NCBI RefSeq assembly: GCF_000208745.1
Contig: NC_030850.1
Span: 8,022,151 to 8,086,150 of the forward strand
DNA: 64,000 nucleotides
Source: Theobroma cacao
Lineage: Eukaryota > Streptophyta > Magnoliopsida > Malvales > Malvaceae
Direction: 5' to 3'
The notes under the pieces were generated by a model, which saw only the letters and a list, made by a program, of their open reading frames with translations, was not told the origin of the DNA and did no database searches. A program made the position numbers and the translations under genes. Positions 58,501 through 64,000 of the stretch are shown piece after piece. How positions within the stretch are numbered: the stretch's first letter is position 1; the number at the start of each line of letters is the position of its first letter.

Positions 58501-59685
58501 TCCTTCATTGGTTCTCATTCGTAGAGGACCTGTATGCCAAAGGACTGAAAGAAGTGTAACATTTGTTTTTCTCTAAAGAAGGAAAAGAGACATTCTTTTA
58601 AAGAAGCATCAAGAGAATCAAGTTGATTAGGAATATAGGTAGAGTTGTGTTCAACTAACTGAACATGGCATGAAAGAGGGGCTGGCAGTAATTACTAAAA
58701 ACTGCACCTGAGCAATAGGGTTTTATATTCAAATTTCCTTGTAATTCCTTGCGAGTTTGTAATATTACAGTGGCTCACCTTAACTCCAAAAAGGAGGTTC
58801 TAAGTTCATAACTCTACCTTTGCTGCCGCCTTGTGCTTTTTATGTCCTTTTTTCCTGTTAACCATTCTAATGTGCCATAATAATATTCCATTTTTTTTCA
58901 GGTTGTTGAGAATGTGGGACTTCATGGTAAAATGCCATCGAAAGCAGTTCCAAACTATCATAGGGACAAAAGCATATGTTCATATGGCAAATGCTGACAG
59001 TCGAAAAAGTTCAAACATGAAGGCTACTCAGAGACTGGAAAAGGAGATGTTAAACTGGGGTTCAAGCTTTAGAGATTATGTTAGTACTCAGAAAGCCTTT
59101 GTGAAATTCTTAAATGAGTGGCTTTTGAGGTGCATCTTCCAAGAACCAGAAGCAACTCCTGATGGAATACCCACCTTTTCTCCTAGCAGCATTAGAGCTC
59201 CACCCGTTTTCATCATCTGTAGTGATTGGTACTATGCAATTGAGAAAGTTTCAGACAATGGAGTATACGAAGCCATTCATAGTTTTGCCACGAGCTTGCA
59301 CCAGTTGTGGGAGAAGCAAAATGAAGAACAACATGAAAGACAGAAAGCTATGCACCTTTCAAAGGATTTTGAGAAACTGCTTAGAATTATTCATGAAGAG
59401 AGTGGTTTGCAGTGGCATCAAGATGCATTGCTAAACCATTTGGCTGCTTCAGAGTTCCCTGCAGAGAGTGTGGCACAGGCTGGTGGACTAGATATTGACT
59501 TGGTCTCCATGAATAAGAGATTGGAAGAACAAAAAGCTAGGCATGAAGAAGTTGTTAGACAGCTGAATGATGCTGCTTCAAGCTGCTTACAGGATGGCCT
59601 GGTTCCCACTTTTGAGGCTTTGGAGAAATTTTGTTGGGAAAACTTGAAAGCTTACGAGCAAATCAGATTTCTGAACAGACAATAA
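52568..59685 (+). CDS. DUF630/DUF632 protein (NRG2/REL2 family)
   Basis: Coding exons 52568-53852, 55842-56023, 57604-57827 and 58902-59685 join in frame into 824 residues, normal for the family. N-terminal DUF630: SPLLRLCRERKELIGAAADC, YQLAAAHIVYLQSLLDVGNA. A long Ser/acidic linker follows (about residues 75-395). DUF632 runs from about residue 395 (VKEIGDIFETVFNYGKEVAV) through LFAWEKKLYAEVLGEEKFRI, LLRMWDFMVKCHRKQFQ and FVKFLNEWLLRCIFQEPE to about 690, with a coiled-coil-like tail. Members include Arabidopsis NRG2 (nitrate signalling) and rice REL2 (leaf shape); molecular role is not settled. MG at positions 1-2, and again at 3-4, allows N-myristoylation; starting at the second ATG gives MGISTSK, a textbook signal. 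The linker varies among paralogues, so I assign no symbol. No break seen. Confidence 0.93.
53853..55841 (+). other. Intron 1 of the DUF630/632 coding region, 2.0 kb
   Basis: GTAGGG donor and CTCCAG acceptor, splitting a Glu codon. The frame stays open for 27 codons past the donor, so retention would give a truncated protein lacking most of DUF632. No repeat or other gene seen inside. Confidence 0.7.
56024..58901 (+). other. Introns 2 and 3 of the DUF630/632 gene, around exon 57604-57827
   Basis: Intron 2 (56024-57603) runs from GTAAGC to CAG; intron 3 (57828-58901) runs from GTATGA to TTTTTTTTCAG. Both are T-rich and featureless apart from homopolymer runs. Confidence 0.7.
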
Positions 59686-60748
59686 AGCAGGAAGGAAACA
59701 GTCTAATGAATGTCAAGTTGTCCATATGGGAAAGAAAACTTTTACCCAGTAATAAAACTACAATCAATCCTTAATTGGTACAATGATGAAAAAAGTACAA
59801 AATTCAAAATTTTGAAGTTTTTATCCAAAATTTGGAAAAAAAATTCAACGTGAATGAGGTTTTTTTTAATCCCATAAAAACGTGTTTTTTTTTAAATTAA
59901 TTTTTTATTTAAAATCATTTTTTAATCCCAGAAAAAAGCTTTTTTTTTAAATCAATTTTTTACTTAGAAATCAATTTTAATGTGTTCCTTGTGTAACATT
60001 TAACTGTGATTAAACAAGTTAACTGTTATTTCAACATAAAAGATCTTTAATTGTTAATTTTTAATATAATACTTTAAAACTTCTTGAATTATTTAAATGA
60101 ATTTTAAATTTTAAAATTTTTTATTGTGTTTAATTAAATTTTTTATTTTTATTTATTTTTTATATTGTATAGTGTTGACATGACATTTTAATTTGTTGTT
60201 ATAAAAAATTATATTATAAAATTTAAAAATTTAAAAAATTAAAATTTTAAAACATAATTATAAGTTTTATAATGAAAAAAAATGAAAACAATTATACATT
60301 AATTAAAAATAAAAAATAAATTAAACAAAACACGAAATAAGATAGACAATTGTGAAAAAAAATATAATTCTCCTTGTAATATTATGAAATATTGAAAAGT
60401 AAAAATGAAAATATATTTTATGAATGATTAAAGAATAAAGTTTTCTTAAAAAAAAAAGAAGAATAAAGTAAGAATATAAGAAAATCTCATTAAATATGGA
60501 TTACTACATATTAGGAAATTTTAAATATGTTTTGATGTGTAGTTTAGTAAGTATTGGAATGTGAAAAGGGAAGGAAGATTCATCAGATTTGAGATGATGA
60601 TCATTAGTTGATAAATATTACATAAACCCAAAGAAATTGAGTAAAGTAATGATACTTTCGATTCAGAAATACTAGACTCTGATATTTCGATATTTCAAGA
60701 AGAAGCTAACTCTGATTCGTTTTGGCCAATTTGCCAGCGAATTGGATG
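59686..60748. other. Convergent intergenic region, AT-rich
   Basis: Lies between the 3' ends of the DUF630/632 and DOG1-like genes, so it should contain both polyadenylation regions. Around 59840-59985 an ~85-bp stretch (AATCCCA(T/G)AAAAA..., T-run, AAATTAATTTTTTA) is duplicated. No gene. Confidence 0.55.
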
Positions 60749-60832
60749 CTAGTGGCTTTGGGCACCGGCGCTATGGCTACGACGATGATGCTTATCATCT
60801 CTCTGCTTGCCCCATTCATGAATCCTTAGGTG
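60749..60832 (-). pseudogene. Out-of-frame remnant of the DOG1-like C-terminus
   Basis: Reading from about 60830 in the frame shifted against the main one gives LRIHEWGKQRDDKHHRRSHS and a TAG stop at 60749-60751. LRIHEWGK is the usual DOG1-like C-terminal motif, so this is the tail of the same gene cut off by a frameshift. About 26 codons are lost. Confidence 0.65.
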
Positions 60833-61586
60833 CAGCAGCTATCAGGAAATGGACAGCCTGGATTGGAGTCAATATGTCAATGACAGCTTTCAGCGTTCTC
60901 AGCCTGAGATCATCAGCCCTTTGCAACATCTCCTTCAATCCTTCCTCCTTGCACTCCATCGCTGACTCTCCTTCTCCACTCCCACACCTTCCCCATCCCC
61001 GTTCCTCATCATTTCCAGATACCAAATGGTTCAACTTAAGCATGGACGAGTCCGCCACCGTCTCTTGATGCTTTGCCATCTTCTCGGTCACCTCTTTCTC
61101 CTCCTTGATAGTCTTTGCCTGCAACTCATCGATCCTTGAGAGCTGGCATGGTGAGAGATCACCCAAATCTCCCCTTCCCATCCCGCGAATGAGCTCGTTG
61201 AGTTGGTCTTCCAGTTGCAGCCCTGATTTGAAGTAGAGCAAGTGAAAAGCCATGATGGGTCGCCACCCGCCAATCCAAAGAAAAGCATCCTCGAACGTGC
61301 TGGTCCAAGAAGGTGATAACATGGCCAACACATCTTCCTTACCCCACCTGGCCTTGGCCTTGTAATAATGCTCATAATGCTCCAACACTCTTTTGATGAG
61401 GGAGCACAGGCTGTCGTCATCCGCAGTGCTGTGGTGTTGTTGGGATGCAGCAATGAGCTCTTGGAGATGTTGGTTTTGCTCTACAAGCCAGCATTCAAAG
61501 AAGTTTTGGAATGTTTCACGCTCGGGAGCAGGACTTCGGACGGCTGAAGCCATGCAGTTGGCAGTAGTGCTTGGAAGTACCGACAT
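60816..61586 (-). CDS. DOG1-like protein with frameshifted C-terminus
   Basis: Single exon, 256 residues from the chosen start. It contains the DOG1 domain, shared with the C-termini of TGA bZIP factors: ETFQNFFECWLVEQNQHLQE, TSTFEDAFLWIGGWRP, AFHLLYFKSGLQLEDQL, LSPCQLSRIDELQAKT, EEKEVTEKMAKHQETVAD and LRLRTLKAVIDILTPIQAVH. DOG1 itself controls seed dormancy; paralogues are poorly characterised. A TATA box centred at 61654 puts the likely transcript start near 61622, which excludes the in-frame ATG at 61625; 61586 (context AACCATG) is the first ATG after it, and 61553 (MASAVRS) is an alternative. The frame ends FLIAAAPKDS, whereas relatives, as remembered, continue with LRIHEWGK-type residues. 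Those appear in another frame down to 60749, so the gene has a short indel near 60831-60840. Confidence 0.85.
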   Translation of the reverse strand: MSVLPSTTANCMASAVRSPAPERETFQNFFECWLVEQNQHLQELIAASQQHHSTADDDSLCSLIKRVLEHYEHYYKAKARWGKEDVLAMLSPSWTSTFEDAFLWIGGWRPIMAFHLLYFKSGLQLEDQLNELIRGMGRGDLGDLSPCQLSRIDELQAKTIKEEKEVTEKMAKHQETVADSSMLKLNHLVSGNDEERGWGRCGSGEGESAMECKEEGLKEMLQRADDLRLRTLKAVIDILTPIQAVHFLIAAAPKDS

Positions 61587-61650
61587 GGTTGCAGTCAATG
61601 TGTTTCCGATCCAGCAGGGCTCCAAGCCACTAGTGAAACTTATCTCTTTC

Positions 61651-61657
61651 TATATAT
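61651..61657 (-). promoter_or_regulatory. TATA box of the DOG1-like gene
   Basis: ACATATATAG on the minus strand, about 65 bp upstream of the preferred start and about 100 bp upstream of the alternative. It is the only strong TATA in the region and supports the chosen start. Confidence 0.6.
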
Positions 61658-61659
61658 GT

Positions 61660-64000
61660 AAGAAATGAGAGGTCCAAAACTGGTCAGGTCTAAAAGATTG
61701 TGCTCTGGTCCAATTCAATGCACCCAAAGGTGATGTTAAAGCATAGAGGCTTTGATTAAGGAAAAAGAAAGTGGATTGCAGTTTTGGCTTTCGTCATGAA
61801 TTTGTTGGGAGATTTCTTAGAAAGGAAGCTCCTGAGAATGTTGTCGGTCTGAATGTAGCTTTGCCAATCAGGTTGGGAGTTCGGTCTGCGGTGAGACAGC
61901 AATCCTGCATGTGCCTTCACGTACATATCTGACTTTAAACTGCCTTAAACAGACAAAAACAAGAAACAAGTTGCTTGCAACTTGCAAATTTGGTTCCTAT
62001 GGCACCTCCGTATGCTCCATACTTACTATTTTTTACAACTCTTTTTTTAATTAATGTCATTCAATTACAGAATTCCTTCAAAAGGAAAAATAACCCATAA
62101 AAAGCATAACCATTTCAGAAAAGTGAAATAATGTTGTTTTTTTTTTCCTACGAAAAATAATGCACGTAACATGTGTGTTTATTTGATTTTTGATGGAGAT
62201 TTATGTCATGTGAATGTTTACATGACGATAAATTGAAGAATTTTATTAAACTTTAACCATAATTGATGATAAAATAGATGGATTCGAAGTATTTTCGTTA
62301 TAAGAAATTTGGGTTTCTTTCAATGAAATCTTTTTCGTCGGTAATATTATACCATTGTTAATGGATTAGGGATTGTTACACATAATAAATTTCATAGACT
62401 TCAACACTAGTATCAAACCAAATTTCAATCAAATTTTTCATATGTTCCAAAAATGAGAAAAAAAAAAGAATAAATAAAAGAAGAGTATATATTTTTACAC
62501 TTGTTATCTGAATATATAATATAATTTTTTGAGATTGAAACAATGGGATGACTAAATTTATATTTGCTTATATTTAAAATGAAATATTGTAAACATTTTC
62601 CAAATTTTAAAAGAATTAATTCAAGTATGAATCTCTGAGAATGTGCCAAAAAAATGAAGGTTGTTGGGTTTTTCCTTAACGGCTGCGCATGTGGCATCGA
62701 CCATATGGTACCCGGAATACTATAAGATTACAGCTTTTTAATAATTTATATTAGTAAGAGAATGGATGTACTTAGTTTAATTAACATTTATATGCATACG
62801 ACCGCTTCTACTTTAGTATGCCAAAAACAGTCACTTTCTTTGTATTAATATTATAAATCCGACAAATGCAAAAATAGGAAAAATATACATTAATATTCTT
62901 TTTCCTGTTTTTTCATTTAGCGCACACCAAATCTCACATATATGAACGATAAAACTTACGTAAATGAATAATAATTGAATATAATATTAAAAAATAATAT
63001 ACAAAAAAATCTTATGTAAATGAATGATTATTAAAGATAATATTTAAAATTAATATACAAAAAGATACGGAGGTAACCAAACTCTTGGCCTGAAGCCTTC
63101 GATGCTTACTACTACCTACTGATTTTACATTTGTAATTTTGTAACTGTTCTTTCCTCTCTCTCTCTTTTTTTTTTTTTTTTTCGTATCGTGAAATACATT
63201 TCATTAACCAAGAAAATATCCAAACATCCATGTTCGTCACTAGAAGTAAGCAAAATCACTTTGAATCGAAAAAACCGATTGAATTGAAGACAGTTGGTTT
63301 TTTTTTTGTTCAATTAAAATGATTTTCAAGGTGTTTAATTTTGTAGGTTTGATCATTTTGGTCAATTTCGTTCAATTTTTCGATAATTAAATTTTGCAAC
63401 GAACAGCCAAATTTGAATTAGTAAAAATTTAAATTATTATATATATAACTTTTTTTAAATTTTTTTACATTATTCAATGAATATATATTAAATTAAAAAA
63501 ATTGTTCAATTTACTTGAACATATTTATATATAATATCTTAAAATTTGATAAAATATTATAAGAAGTTTATTTTAATTTTATTTTTGCAATAAAGCAAAC
63601 TAATCGAAACAGTTCAATTTTCAATTAATTCAATTAAGTAATCAATTCTATTTTACATAAAATTGGACCATGAAGATTGGAAATGCTCGACTTGCCCAAC
63701 AAAGCTTGAAATTGCTCTCAACTAAGTGTCTTGGTGAATACGTCTACCAGATGATAATGAGATAAAATCAATCAGGGTAATACAATTTTGAGTAAAATAC
63801 TCTCTCTCCTAAAATTTAATCATAATTTCAGGCAAGTCCATTAGTTTTCGAAATGGATTGTTGACCTAAAAAGTGTAAACATCGTTAATAAAAAATATGA
63901 AAACATTAAAATGCTTTTTCTTCTTTCTCTCATTTTTTTTCCTCTCAAATAATGTGGCCGGTTGATGGCTAACCGATCACCCCACGACAGGTGCTTTCCT
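61660..64000. other. Right-end intergenic DNA, no gene recognised
   Basis: The first ~330 bp (to about 61990) are less AT-rich and should be the DOG1-like promoter. The remainder is AT-rich with homopolymer T runs (about 63166-63182 and 63299-63308). No coding, RNA or repeat family identified. Confidence 0.5.

Noticed and set aside
60742..61068. Plus-strand 108-codon open frame
   Set aside because: Lies opposite the DOG1-like coding sequence, which has clear family motifs; the antisense frame has none.
61623..61625. ATG at 61625 as the start of the DOG1-like protein
   Set aside because: It is about 26 bp from the TATA box, so the transcript probably begins at or after it; the residues it would add are not family-like.

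Overview
The window is nuclear DNA of a flowering plant, most likely a eudicot. It is AT-rich, its genes are broken by many GT-AG introns, and the recognisable products belong to plant families: exocyst SEC6, an ALDH3I1-type chloroplast aldehyde dehydrogenase, a RING-CH membrane protein, a DUF630/DUF632 (NRG2-type) protein and a DOG1-like protein. I cannot name the species. Coding models were built by hand from splice signals, reading-frame continuity and remembered family sequences. No search was run.

Layout. 1-14876 (minus) is the 5' three quarters of SEC6: 19 exons, the last cut by the window edge, with one GC-AG intron and a 4.2-kb intron holding an inverted-repeat element. 16077-23473 (minus) is ALDH3I1 in 12 exons. 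Its first two coding exons encode a plastid transit peptide that is easily missed because an in-frame stop is split by a splice site. Two ABRE-type boxes lie upstream. 23.8-26.1 kb is AT-rich and holds a long inverted repeat. 26192-27103 (plus) is a single-exon plant protein of unknown function. 27.1-31.3 kb shows no convincing gene. 31286-34834 (minus) is a three-exon RING-CH protein with three membrane segments.

36544-47184 is one ~10.6-kb Mutator-like element (MULE), flanked by a direct duplication of AATTCATTAT. It has long terminal inverted repeats that contain a 31-bp satellite, a broken DUF1985/Ulp1-protease gene on the plus strand and a broken MULE transposase gene on the minus strand. 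The two genes converge on a second satellite array, and a 47-bp array lies near the left end. All the arrays are built around related GTGACACG/GCGTGT(T/C)AC words. The gene set resembles Kaonashi/CUMULE-type MULEs. A ~1.2-kb fold-back element at 49.5-50.7 kb has similar termini and looks like a non-autonomous relative.

52568-59685 (plus) is an intact DUF630/DUF632 gene in four coding exons with an N-myristoylation-type start. 60816-61586 (minus) is a single-exon DOG1-like gene whose conserved C-terminus is lost to a frameshift; the missing residues are still readable in the next frame. The rest of the right end is AT-rich intergenic DNA.

The host genes are functionally unrelated neighbours (secretion, aldehyde detoxification, ubiquitin ligation, nitrate/leaf signalling, dormancy-type regulation), as is usual for plant chromosomes. 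The only group of genes that acts together is the set inside the MULE.
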